Assembly: GCA_963824905.1 (NCBI GenBank) | Contig: CAWGRH010000003.1 | Span: 1-64,000 of the forward strand | From: JAJPKK01 sp963824905 | GTDB lineage: Bacteria > Pseudomonadota > Alphaproteobacteria > Rhizobiales > Xanthobacteraceae | Direction of reading: 5' to 3' | DNA length: 64,000 nucleotides | Shown here: positions 27,569 to 36,705 of the stretch, piece by piece | Layout of the letters: each line of letters begins with the position of its first letter | Numbering within the stretch: position 1 is the first letter of the stretch | Position numbers and translations under genes: made by a program | The notes under the pieces: generated by a model | What the model saw: only the letters and a program-made list of their open reading frames with translations | Databases searched by the model: none | Told to the model about the DNA's origin: nothing

Positions 27569-28928
27569 TGAGCTTTGCGAGGTGATCTTTGCGCTCGATC
27601 GTGGCGACGAGACCTATCACCTCTTCGATGTCTCGCGGAGAAAGCACCACAGCGGCAAGACGTCGGAACTTCTGCTCGACCTCGCCGATGGCCAGCGGAT
27701 GATCCGGGGAGCCACGTCGTTGCTCGATCTCGGTCGACAGCGTGCTGCCGTCCTTGCGTAACGCCTCGATCCTTACCGCGTGGCGTTTTGTGGCGCCCCC
27801 GCGGTCGAGCTCCGGGTCGTGCAGGAACGTGATCCGCGGCATGAGCGCGAGAATGGCGGGATCGGAAAGCCTGCTCTCATTGAACTGATCGATGAACGCG
27901 TCGCCATCGATCAGGGCCACGGCCGCGGCATAAGACCCGTTCATTTGTGCGGTGATGACCTCGCGTGGATGGTACGGCCAGCCGATATTGAGATGGCCTT
28001 TCCTGCTCATCCACACTGTCAGTCGCTCCAGATTTTCGACGCCGAGGCCGCGGGAACGCAATTCGAGGACGCCGTCGATCGTCGTGTGCGCGCTCGCGCA
28101 GGCGGCATAGGGCTTCAGACCGACCAGCGCGGTTTCCCAGCGTTCGCCCAGTCCGTTCAGCATGGTGGCGGCATCGAACTGGCCGCGGAGCGTGCTCAGA
28201 AAACCGCCGAACGGCGCCTCGAGCGCTTCAAGACCGCCGGTGAAGCCTCGCTGCGCGAGGCAGGCACTCAGCACGCCGCTCTGCGCGGCCCTGCCGGCGT
28301 GAAAACGTTTGGTCATCGCGCCAAGTCTCGCCACGTAAAGACCCGCGGCCTGCGTCGCGCCGATCCCGAGCGCGTGCGCAAACTGCACGGGCGAAAGCGA
28401 CAGGGCGCGCGCTGCAGCGGCGGCCGCGCCGACCGCGCCGACGGTGCCGGTGACGTGGTAGCCGCTGGTCGAATGAGCCACGCCGGCGCAGACCCCGAGG
28501 CGCAGGCCGACCTCGTAGCCGACGACGAGCGCGGTCAGGAATTGTTCGCCGGAAGCGCCCTCCACCTCTGCGGTCGCGAGACTGGCGGGCAGCGCGACGG
28601 CGCCTGGATGAAGCGATGACGCCACATGGGCGTCGTCGAGCTCGAAGCCATGGATCGCAGTGCCGTTGGCAAGCGCGGCATCCGCCGGGCTCACCCTCTC
28701 GCGCCTCGCGAACAGGGAGGCGGCGCCACCGCCGCTCAAGTCGATCGCGACATCGGAAACGATGCGCCCCCATGGCTGCCGGGTACCAAATAGTCCGCAG
28801 CCGATGGAATCGAGCAGGCACGTCTTGAGATGCGCGATGACTTCGGCCGGGACGGCGGCGAGCGTGAGCCCCGATGCCCATGTCGCGAGCGTCGTCGTGA
28901 CGCCGTGGGATTCGTGTTTCGCGTCCAT
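27540..28928 (-). CDS. MmgE/PrpD family protein
   Basis: About 462 residues, intact. Family features are DSIGCGLFG, DAALANGTAIHGFELDD, HPGAVALPASLA, VGYEVGLRLGVCAG, GYHVTGTVGAVGAAAAAARA, and KPYAACASAHTTIDGVLEL. MmgE/PrpD enzymes include 2-methylcitrate dehydratase and cis-aconitate decarboxylase, acting on polycarboxylic acids. The start ATG shares one base with the stop of the upstream enolase-family gene (TGATG at 28926-28930), so they are co-translated in one operon. The acid handled here is unknown; context favours a dehydratase or isomerase step on a branched di- or tricarboxylate. Confidence 0.92.
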   Translation of the reverse strand: MDAKHESHGVTTTLATWASGLTLAAVPAEVIAHLKTCLLDSIGCGLFGTRQPWGRIVSDVAIDLSGGGAASLFARRERVSPADAALANGTAIHGFELDDAHVASSLHPGAVALPASLATAEVEGASGEQFLTALVVGYEVGLRLGVCAGVAHSTSGYHVTGTVGAVGAAAAAARALSLSPVQFAHALGIGATQAAGLYVARLGAMTKRFHAGRAAQSGVLSACLAQRGFTGGLEALEAPFGGFLSTLRGQFDAATMLNGLGERWETALVGLKPYAACASAHTTIDGVLELRSRGLGVENLERLTVWMSRKGHLNIGWPYHPREVITAQMNGSYAAAVALIDGDAFIDQFNESRLSDPAILALMPRITFLHDPELDRGGATKRHAVRIEALRKDGSTLSTEIEQRRGSPDHPLAIGEVEQKFRRLAAVVLSPRDIEEVIGLVATIERKDHLAKLISLIGARPV

Positions 28929-30101
28929 CACGACACGACTTCTTTGCGCAATGTGAGCGCGTCGAGCGCCGTCTCATCGATGGTTATGCCGAGACCCGGA
29001 CCGCTCGGTGGCGCAACATGACCATCCTTCACCACGAAATCGGTCTCGGGAACCAACGGATCCTGCCCGATGACGCCGAGACCGAAGATGAATTCGCCGG
29101 CCGGCATGACATGCTCCGCCGGGCGGCTGGCGTAGAAGTGCGCGCCGGCCGCAGCTTCGAGCTGGGACAACACCGCGAGCCCTCCGCAATTGATCTTGAC
29201 GTTCGCAGCTTCCGCGATCGCGGCAATCTTGCGCGCCGGTGTGATGCCGCCATGCTTGTAGAGCTTGATGCAGAGCACGTCGGCCGCTTCTGCGGCAATG
29301 ATCGCGTGCGCGTCGTGGATCGACTGGCAGGCTTCGTCCGCCATGAGAGGCACGCCGGTCGCGGCACGGCGGATCGCGGCCATCCCTGCGAGGTCCGTGC
29401 GTTTGACCGGTTGTTCGAGATAGTCGACGCGATGGTCCCGCAAGGCCTGCAGCGCCTGCAGCGTTTCCGCGACCGTCCATCCGGTGTTGGGGTCCATGCC
29501 GATGACGATCCCCTCCCCCACTGCTTCACGAATGAGCCGGAAATGGATCGCATCTTGTCGCCAGCCGTCCGGATGTCCGGACTTGATGCACAGGACCCGG
29601 ATGCCGAACTCATGAAGTGCCCGCATCGGCGTCGTCGACCATCTTCTTCGGGTCGGACGCCATGCTGATCGACCATTCGAGCGGGATGCGCGGCTGCGCC
29701 AGCCCGCCGATCAGATTGTAGACCGGCTGATTTACCGCCTTGCCCATCGCGTCGTAGAGCGCGGCGTCCAGCGCGGCGCGAGCCATGTAATTCGCCGGCG
29801 CCAGGCTGTCGAACAATCCATGGATGGTCTCGACATCGAAAATTCGTTGTCCGATCAGGCGCGGCCCCCACACCTCCCTGACCATCGAGATCATCGTCGC
29901 GTAGGTGTCCGGCATCGCGTGATGTGGCGCGAGCGGCCTGATCTGGCCTCGACCGATGACGCCTTCGGCAAAGACGGTGACGAGGACGGGCTTGCCTAGG
30001 AGCGCACCGGGCGCCCCGGTATCATACGGTCCGGTCGATCGCTGGCGCTGCAGCCGGGTCTTCAAATCGGTGACCCGAATTTCGATGCGTTCGATGCGCA
30101 T
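28928..30101 (-). CDS. Enolase-superfamily (mandelate racemase / muconate lactonizing) enzyme, frameshifted
   Basis: About 390 residues. The N-terminal capping domain (MRIERIEIRVTDLKTRLQ, GVIGRGQIRPL, ARAALDAALYDAMGKAVNQP) runs to DPKKMVDDADA. The barrel resumes in another frame as FGIRVLCIKSGHPDG, so one base is off near 29620. Barrel metal ligands fit IGMDPNTGW (Asp), VDYLEQP (Glu) and MADEACQS (Asp/Glu), with the Lys in CIKSGH as likely base. The start is one base after the stop of the upstream lyase gene. These enzymes abstract the alpha-proton of a carboxylate; racemase, dehydratase or cycloisomerase activity cannot be told apart here. Confidence 0.87.
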
Positions 30102-30102
30102 G

Positions 30103-31032
30103 TCACTCGCGCCCGAAGTAGAGCTTTTCGAGTTTTTGCTGCATCGCCGCGCCCTCTCCATCCTCAGGGACCGACGGCTCCGGATAGGGACGATCGCGCC
30201 GCGCGGCCTGGAAGTCATCCCAGGCGACAATGCCGCGCGACTGAAAATCGGTCATGAAATCCCAAAGAGCGGCCCAAAGCACGTGGTGCGTGAAGCCCGG
30301 GAGCCAGGCGATATTGACGCCGAGCGCGAGATGCTCTTCGAGCGTCAGATATCGAGGCAGCTTGCCCTTCATGAACGAAAACGGCCCGCTCACGGCGTTT
30401 CGCGCCGCCTTGATTTCGTCGACCGAGTGCGGCGATTCCAATTGCACCCAATCGACGCCGGCCTCCTGCCTGTAGGCCGCGAGACGGCGAAGCGCGTCTT
30501 CGAAACCTCCGTTCTCCGCATCGCGGGCGTAGCACTGCGCCATGACGACAAAATCCGGATCGAGCTCGTTCCGCATGTCGACGGCCGCACGATAACGGGC
30601 GATCGCCTGTTCGAGCGGCACCACTGCCAGGCCCGCGCTCTGCGTCCGACGCTTGCCTTCGATCGGCTGATCGTCGATGCGCACGCCGGCGATGCCGGCG
30701 CGAATGCATTCGCGCACCATTCGCCGCACCGCCATGATGCCGCCATGTCCGGTATCGCCGTCCATGATGACGGGAAACCTGACGGCCTGCGCGATCCATC
30801 CGGCGACCTGGACGCATTCCAGCATGGTGAGGGCGCCGACATCGGCGAGACCGGTGTAGGAGCCGACCACGCCGCCGGTACCGACGAAGCCGACCTCGCA
30901 GCCGGCCTTCTCCATGATCCGGGCGAGACTCGCGCTCGGCGGATGCATCACGCAGAGCACGCGATCCCTGCGATTGATCAATCGACGCAGCCGCGCGGAT
31001 GCGGTTTCGGCCCCGCTCGATGGTCTCGACAT
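30103..31032 (-). CDS. Isocitrate lyase / PEP mutase family lyase
   Basis: About 309 residues from the ATG at 31032 (MSRPSSGAE). Motifs are FVGTGGVVGSYTGLADVG, PVIMDGDTGHGG (metal site), AGVRIDDQ, and QLESPHSVDEI. The catalytic loop, KKCGH or KRCGH in isocitrate and methylisocitrate lyases, here reads GKRRTQSAG, so the acid/base Cys is absent. Family members cleave or rearrange 2-hydroxy-di/tricarboxylates, including 2,3-dimethylmalate. Missing Cys points to a different reaction such as a decarboxylase, or to a diverged mechanism. It is the first gene of the leftward operon, sharing its promoter region with the ABC transporter genes. Confidence 0.88.
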   Translation of the reverse strand: MSRPSSGAETASARLRRLINRRDRVLCVMHPPSASLARIMEKAGCEVGFVGTGGVVGSYTGLADVGALTMLECVQVAGWIAQAVRFPVIMDGDTGHGGIMAVRRMVRECIRAGIAGVRIDDQPIEGKRRTQSAGLAVVPLEQAIARYRAAVDMRNELDPDFVVMAQCYARDAENGGFEDALRRLAAYRQEAGVDWVQLESPHSVDEIKAARNAVSGPFSFMKGKLPRYLTLEEHLALGVNIAWLPGFTHHVLWAALWDFMTDFQSRGIVAWDDFQAARRDRPYPEPSVPEDGEGAAMQQKLEKLYFGRE

Positions 31033-31111
31033 TTTACGCCCCGTTCCGCGACATCTGCGCTCGCCGGCCGCCATTGACGCTGCAATGAACACGATCTACG
31101 TTGGGTTGACA

Positions 31112-31138
31112 ATGGAATAGAATTCCACCTGTTGGAAT
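31112..31138. promoter_or_regulatory. Candidate IclR operator O2, composite palindrome
   Basis: Between the divergent operons lies TGGAATAGAATTCCA overlapping ATTCCACCTGTTGGAAT: three half-sites in TGGAAT-3-ATTCCA-5-TGGAAT order. The second palindrome repeats the TTCCA-CCTG-TGGAA element found before the IclR gene. A site here could control both directions at once. It overlaps the expected promoter just upstream of the GTG at 31156. Confidence 0.62.
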
Positions 31139-31155
31139 GGCGCCCGGAGGACCGC

Positions 31156-31987
31156 GTGGTTTCGACCTCAGCCGCAAGCGCGCCGCGCCCCTCGCCGGCA
31201 CCGTGCTTCGCGATCGAGGCGACCGGCGTGAACCATGCCTACGAAGGGCAGGACGGCTGGGTGCGCGCGCTCGAAGGATTTCGAGATCGCGATTCCACGA
31301 AACGAGTTCCTCTGCCTCCTCGGCCCCTCCGGGTGCGGCAAGAGCTCGTTCCTGCGCATCGTCACCGGATTGATGAATCCGCTCGAAGGCACCGTGCAAC
31401 TCGACGGCAAGCGCATCGAGGGACCCGGGCTCGATCGCGGCATTGTTTTTCAGGAGCCGGCGCTGTTTCCCTGGCTGACGGCCCTTCGCAATGTCGCTTT
31501 CGGCCTCGAAATGAGCGGACTGAAAAAAGACGCGGTGAACGAGCGCGCGGCTCACGTCTTGCGCATCGTCGGTCTCGAACGGGCCATGAACTTCTACCCC
31601 TATCAACTCTCCGGCGGCATGCGACACCGGGTGGCGGTTGCACGGGCCTGGGCGCTGCGCGATGCCTCCGTCCTGCTCATGGATGAGCCTTTCTCGGCGA
31701 TCGATGCCGTCAACCGGATGGCGCTTCAGAAATACCTCGTGGACGCATGGCTCGAAGAACCGCGCACGGTGATCTACGTCACCCACGACATCGACGAAGC
31801 GATCTACCTCGCTGACCGCATCGCCATCATGACGCCGTCGCCGGGCCGTATCGCGACATACGTCCAAGTCGACCTGGCGCGTCCCCGCGATCGCAACTCG
31901 GTCGAAGCCAATCGCTTGCGCGCCGAGATCACTGATATCATGCACCGGCTCGAGAGCGGCCGTGATCTCGACAGCAAAGCTTCGTGA
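31156..31987 (+). CDS. ABC transporter ATPase (nitrate/sulfonate/taurine type), frameshifted
   Basis: About 276 residues from the GTG at 31156 with cggagg five bases before it. The N-terminal part (FAIEATGVNHAYEGQDGWVR) is separated from the rest by one extra base near 31281. The remaining frame has Walker A LLGPSGCGKSS, Q-loop VFQEPALFPWLT, signature QLSGGMRHRVAVA, Walker B ASVLLMDEPF and switch His YVTHDIDEA. It matches the SsuB/TauB/NrtD branch and is followed by its binding protein and permease. The frameshift lies in a well-conserved region, so a read error is possible. Confidence 0.9.
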
Positions 31988-32002
31988 GCTCAGGAGAGCG
32001 CG

Positions 32003-33910
32003 ATGTCGGCAATGAACCGCAGACGGGTGGTGCTCTCGGCAACCGCAGTCATCGCCGCCCCCTACGTCGCGCGTGCGGATGCGTCGGATACCGTTCGCTT
32101 CGGCGTCCTCTACCCGAATCTGACCACCGTGATCCACGAGATCGCCAAGCGCACCGGCGCATACGAGCGCCAAAAGCTCAATGTCGTCGAAACCCGATTC
32201 AAATCGGGGCAGACCGTCGAAGGCGTCGAGCAACTGTGGCGCGGCAATATCGACTTTTACATGGGCGGCGCACCGGAGGTGCCGCGGCTCAATTCGCGGC
32301 TGATCGAATCCGGCTCCCCCCCGCCCCTCGCGGTCGTGAGCGGCGCCAATCCCGGCCATACGAGCCTCGTGCTGAGCAACAAGCTTGCGCCGAAAGCGAT
32401 CGACGAGATCCTCAACAAGCCGCTGCGGATCGCAGTCTCTTCGCTGTCGTCGGTGCACCTCGCGTTTTTCCGCGGCTACCTGCTCACGGAGAAGAAGATC
32501 GCCCTGACGACGATCGGCTGGAGATTTCTCGGCATCCAGGCGGCCAATATGGTCCCCGCGTTGTTGACCGGGCAGATCGACGGTTTCCTGCATTCCGAAC
32601 CCACCACCACGCTGGCGATCGTGAACAATGCGGGACATTTGTTCATGCAGGCGGCGCGCGGCGACATGGGACCTGATCCGCCGCCGGCGACGTTGATGAG
32701 CTCTCGGCGCGACTACATCAGGACACGCAACGAGGTCGCCAAGCGCTTCATGCGCGCGATCTTCGATGCCAACGCTGCGTATGCCAAATCGCCTGCCGAC
32801 ATGGTCGCCGCGATCGTCGAATGGAGCGGACAAGATCCGAAAATCGTGAGCGCAGCCCAGGAACGTATGAATCCGACCACCAGCCTGACCCAGGCCCAGG
32901 CGCAGAAGTGGTGGGATTTCATCGGCACGACCATGGTCGAGCGGGGTGAGCTCAGCCCCAAGCTCAAGCCGTTTCCGGACGTTTTCGACCTCTCGCCTGC
33001 AGCCGTTTGCGAGCTGACATGGAGGCCATCGCGCGAAGCCCCGCGGCCGACACGCCCCAGGACTGCATCGATCGGTGGCGGGGACAAGCTGTCGGCTTTC
33101 GGCGAAGCCCGCCGAAAGCGCGACCGGCGCCGCCGGATCGTTCGCGGCATCATCGGCATCGGCACGGTGCTGGTATTGTGGCAGGTCATGGCCGTTTACT
33201 ACGGCCTGGAGCAGATCCTGCCGCCGCCGCTCACCGTCGCGCGCACCATTTTCAACACCCTGACGCTGCACTACCAGCAGCCGTGGCTCTACGGTCCGAA
33301 CATCTATGAGCAACTTGCGGCGAGCCTCGCGCGTGCGATCTCGGGCTTCACGATCGCCGCGGTTCTCGCGATACCGCTCGGCCTCCTCCTCGGCCGCTCG
33401 CGCGCCGCGCGCGAGTTCGTCGACCCGGTGATCCGGTCGCTCTATCCGATTCCGGGAATTGCCTGGATCCCGCTCGCCATTCTCTGGTTCGGGCTCGGCA
33501 ACGCCACCGTCATCTTCGTGGTCGTGATCGCCGAGTTCTTCCCGCTCTACTTCAACACCGAGGCCGGCGCCCGCACCATCAACCCGACCCTGATCGACGC
33601 CGCCCGCTGTTTCGGCGCGAAGCGATTCACGCTGTTTCGCCGCGTCATCCTGCCGGCGTCGATACCCTTCATCATCGTCGGAATGCGCATCGCGCTCGGC
33701 GGCGCCTGGCGAATGATCGTTGCCGGCGAAATGCTCGCGTCGGAATCCGGCATCGGATCGGTGCTGATGGAGTCGCGCTTCCAGTTCCGCGCCAACGACC
33801 TGATGATGGCGATGGTCCTGATCAGCATCGTCGGGTTCGTCACCGAGCGGCTCATCATCGGCACGCTCGAAAAGAAGACCACCGAGCGGTGGGAAGTGAA
33901 GATCCTTTAG
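32003..33910 (+). CDS. ABC substrate-binding protein fused or misjoined to permease
   Basis: One 635-residue open frame. Residues 1-about 335 are a periplasmic binding protein: Tat-like signal (NRRRVVLSATAVIAAPYVA), TVRFGVLYPNLTTVIHEIA, FKSGQTVEGVEQLWRGNIDF and RIAVSSLSSVHLAFF. Residues about 370-635 are a SsuC/TauC-type permease: GTVLVLWQVMAVYY, LPPPLTVARTIF, and the EAA-loop-like INPTLIDAARCFGAKRFTLFRRVILPAS. The join (LSPAAVCELTWRPSREAP) looks unlike either family. In other frames there are a TGA after PFAS and an overlapping ATG (MEAIARSP) at about 33019, so two genes joined by a pair of frameshifts is a real alternative. Confidence 0.85.
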   Translation: MSAMNRRRVVLSATAVIAAPYVARADASDTVRFGVLYPNLTTVIHEIAKRTGAYERQKLNVVETRFKSGQTVEGVEQLWRGNIDFYMGGAPEVPRLNSRLIESGSPPPLAVVSGANPGHTSLVLSNKLAPKAIDEILNKPLRIAVSSLSSVHLAFFRGYLLTEKKIALTTIGWRFLGIQAANMVPALLTGQIDGFLHSEPTTTLAIVNNAGHLFMQAARGDMGPDPPPATLMSSRRDYIRTRNEVAKRFMRAIFDANAAYAKSPADMVAAIVEWSGQDPKIVSAAQERMNPTTSLTQAQAQKWWDFIGTTMVERGELSPKLKPFPDVFDLSPAAVCELTWRPSREAPRPTRPRTASIGGGDKLSAFGEARRKRDRRRRIVRGIIGIGTVLVLWQVMAVYYGLEQILPPPLTVARTIFNTLTLHYQQPWLYGPNIYEQLAASLARAISGFTIAAVLAIPLGLLLGRSRAAREFVDPVIRSLYPIPGIAWIPLAILWFGLGNATVIFVVVIAEFFPLYFNTEAGARTINPTLIDAARCFGAKRFTLFRRVILPASIPFIIVGMRIALGGAWRMIVAGEMLASESGIGSVLMESRFQFRANDLMMAMVLISIVGFVTERLIIGTLEKKTTERWEVKIL

Positions 33911-33921
33911 GAACAGCAGAG

Positions 33922-35710
33922 ATGCACGCGATCTCGAAGATCATTGCGAGGCACGCCGGCAAGAGGTCCGTCGAGGTCGGCGAAATCGTCAATGTCGTTC
34001 CTGACTTCGTGATGCTCAACGATCGCGGCGCGGCCCGCGCTGCCGACCTGTTCCGTCAGATGGGCGGCGAGCAGGTATTCGATCCCGACAAGGTCGTCGT
34101 CGTGTTCGATCATCATTATCCGCCGATACGATCCGCAGGACTCGGTCTCGCAAAAGGCGACGCGCGAGTGGATACGCGAACAGGGCATTACGAAATTCCA
34201 CGCCGGGGAAGGAATTGGCCACGTCATCTTTCCGGAGCGCGGCTACACGTTTCCCGGCGCGCTCATCTTCGGCACGGACTCGCACACCGTCACGAACAGT
34301 GCCGTCGGCTGCCTCGCGACCGGCATGGGACATTCGGACATCGCGTCCTACCTCGCGCTCGGCTACAACTGGTTGAAGGTGCCGCAGATCGTGCGCTTCG
34401 ATCTCCACGGCGAATTTCGGCCGGGGGTCTACGCCAAGGACATCGCATTGCGGATCGCGCAACTGTATGGAGAGGACGCGGCGCCCTATCTCGGCGTCGA
34501 ATTCTCGGGGCCGTTGATCGCCCGGATGCCGATGGCCGAGCGGTTCGTGCTGTGCAACATGGTGATCGATTTCGGCGCCAAGACCGGATACATCCAGCCC
34601 GACGAAATCACCTCGCAATGGATGGCGTGGCGCGCTCCGTCGTTGAGTTGGACGGCGGAGACGACGGATTCGAGCCGGGACTACGGGCAGGTGATCGACA
34701 TCGATGTGTCGGCGATAGAGCCGCTGGTCGCGCTGCCTCACGATCTCTCGACCGTGCGAAGCGCAGCGGAGCTCGGCGACATTCGGATCGACGAGGCGAT
34801 TTTCGGCACATGCACGGGCGGCCGGATCGATGATTTTCGCGTCGCTGCGCGCATCATGAAAGGCAGGAAACTCGCGCCGCACACGCGCATGATGATCAAT
34901 CCCGGGTCCCGCGAAACCTATGTCCAGGCGATGCAGGAAGGGCTGATCGAGATCATGGTCGAGGCCGGGGCCACGATCGGGGTGCCGGGCTGCGGCCCTT
35001 GCTCGGGCTGCCACCAGGGCATGCTGGCGCCGGCCGAGAACGCCATCACCAATGCCAGCCGGAACTTCAAGGGCCGGTTCGGCAGTCCGGAGGCGAATGC
35101 CTACGTCGCTTCTTCGGCTACGGTTGCCGCCTCCGCCATCGCCGGCCGGATCGTTTCGCCGGCGGAGACGAGCTCTCGGCAGGGAGCGACGTCATGCAAA
35201 TTCCGGGGCAAGGCGTGGACGTTCGGCCGCAACGTCAATACCGATCTGATTTTCCCGAAAATCTGGTTCCGGCCGAGCTATGCGCCAGGCGAGATGGCAA
35301 GCCACCTCATGGTCGGCATCGACGAAGATTTTCCGCACAAGGTCGCGCGCGGCGACATCATCGTCGGCGGCCAGAATTTCGGTTGCGGCTCGAGCCGCGA
35401 GGAAGCGGCGGCCGCGATGAAGGAAGCAGGTGTCGCCGCCGTGGTGGCGCCGAGCTTTGGGCGGCTCTTCACCCGCAATGCCATCAACGTCGGCCTGCCG
35501 ATCGTGAGCCTGCCGCACATCGACGACGAGATCCGACAGGGAGACGAGATCGAAATCGATCTTTCCGAAGGACGGATCCGCAATCTGCGCTCCGGCTTCG
35601 AGGCGCGGCTTCCGCCGATGGCGCCGGAGTCGCTCAAGCTGATCGAGGACGGCGGCATCGCCAACTACACGCGCCGGATGCTCGAAGAGCGCCGCAGCGC
35701 GCGGGCTTGA
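33922..35710 (+). CDS. Fused LeuC-LeuD type hydro-lyase (aconitase superfamily), one frameshift
   Basis: About 596 residues. The first about 420 match the large subunit (LeuC) of isopropylmalate isomerase / homoaconitase: KIIARHAGKRSVEVGEIV, FDHHYPP, GTDSHTVTNSAVGCLATGMG. The iron-sulphur ligands are the Cys of FGTCTGGR and the two of GCGPCSGC. From about residue 430 the small-subunit (LeuD) swivel domain follows: AWTFGRNVNTDLIFPK and NFGCGSSREEA. The two subunits, separate in leucine synthesis, are one chain. One base is lost just after FDHHYPP (near 34125). It should add or remove water across a branched di- or tricarboxylate; substrate unknown. Confidence 0.88.
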
Positions 35711-35718
35711 CCGGTCGC

Positions 35719-36705
35719 ATGCGCGCGCTCCGGTTCATCGCTCTTGCCTGCGCTGCGTACCTCGGCCTCGCCGCGAGCTGTCTGCCGTCGCACGCCGAGT
35801 ATCCCGATCGCACCCAAGCGGATCACGTTGATCGTCCCGTTCGCCGCGGGAGGCTCGAACGATATCCTGGCGCGCGCCATCGGGCAGAAGCTCACCGATG
35901 CGTGGAAGATCCCGGTCATCGTCGAGAACTAGGTCGGCGCCAGCGGCTCGCTCGGCGCGGCGCGCGCGGCGCAGGCGCCGCCCGACGGCTACACGCTGCT
36001 GATCCTGTCGTCGACCTACACGATCAACAGCGCGATCATGTCCAAGCTGCCGTTCGACCCGAAGACGAGCTTCGCCCCGGTCACCATGCTCGGCAGAGGG
36101 CCGATGATGCTTGCGACGTCGAAGGGCCTGCCGGTCCGCGACATCAGGGAGCTGATTGCGCTCGCCCGTGACCGCCCGGGCAAACTGAACTACGGCTCCG
36201 CCGGCGTCGGCAGCGTCAACCATATCGCGATCGAGCTCCTCAAGAGCCTCGCCCATCTCGACATCAAGCATGTGCCTTACCGGTCCGGCAATGCCGCCGT
36301 GAACGATCTGATCGGCGGTCATGTCGACATGTTCGTCGGCAGCCTGCCGCAGATGATCGAGTTGGTGCGAGCGGATCACGCCACGGGCATGGCGGTGACG
36401 AGCCCGCGACGAGTGCCGACGATACCGGAGTTGCCGACCCTCGCCGAAGCCGGCGTGAAAGGCTACGAGCTCGAGCAGTGGTGGGGCATCGTGGTGCCCG
36501 CGGGGACGCCACGGGCCGCGATCGATGAATTGAACGCCGTGCTCCACCAGGTCCTGGCAACACCTGAGATCGTGGCTTTCATGGCGCGAGAGGGCGCCGA
36601 GCCCGCACCCTCGTCACCGGAGGATTTCGGTCGCCATATCGCCGCGGAACTGCAGCGCTGGAGCGACCTCGTGGTGAACGGCCGGCCTGAAGGCGGAGTA
36701 GTCGC
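35719..36705 (+). pseudogene. Bug/TTT receptor, frameshift and in-frame stop
   Basis: A signal peptide (LRFIALACAAYLGLAASCLP) starts the gene at 35719. A frame change near 35812 leads to PKRITLIVPFAAGGSNDILA, the typical Bug opening. The frame then meets TAG at 35930-35932 inside VIVEN-stop-VGASGSLG, where Arg or Lys is usual. After it the protein is complete: DGYTLLIL, HVPYRSGNAAVNDLIGGHVD, VPTIPELPTLAEAGVKGYELEQWW. The open frame continues to 36793, into the opposing flavoprotein gene, so the natural stop may also be lost. Two unrelated lesions suggest real decay; stop-codon error cannot be excluded. Confidence 0.8.

Noticed and set aside
31034..33313. 759-codon leftward frame opposite the ABC transporter genes
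   Set aside because: The other strand carries Walker and permease motifs; this frame shows only GC-rich antisense composition.
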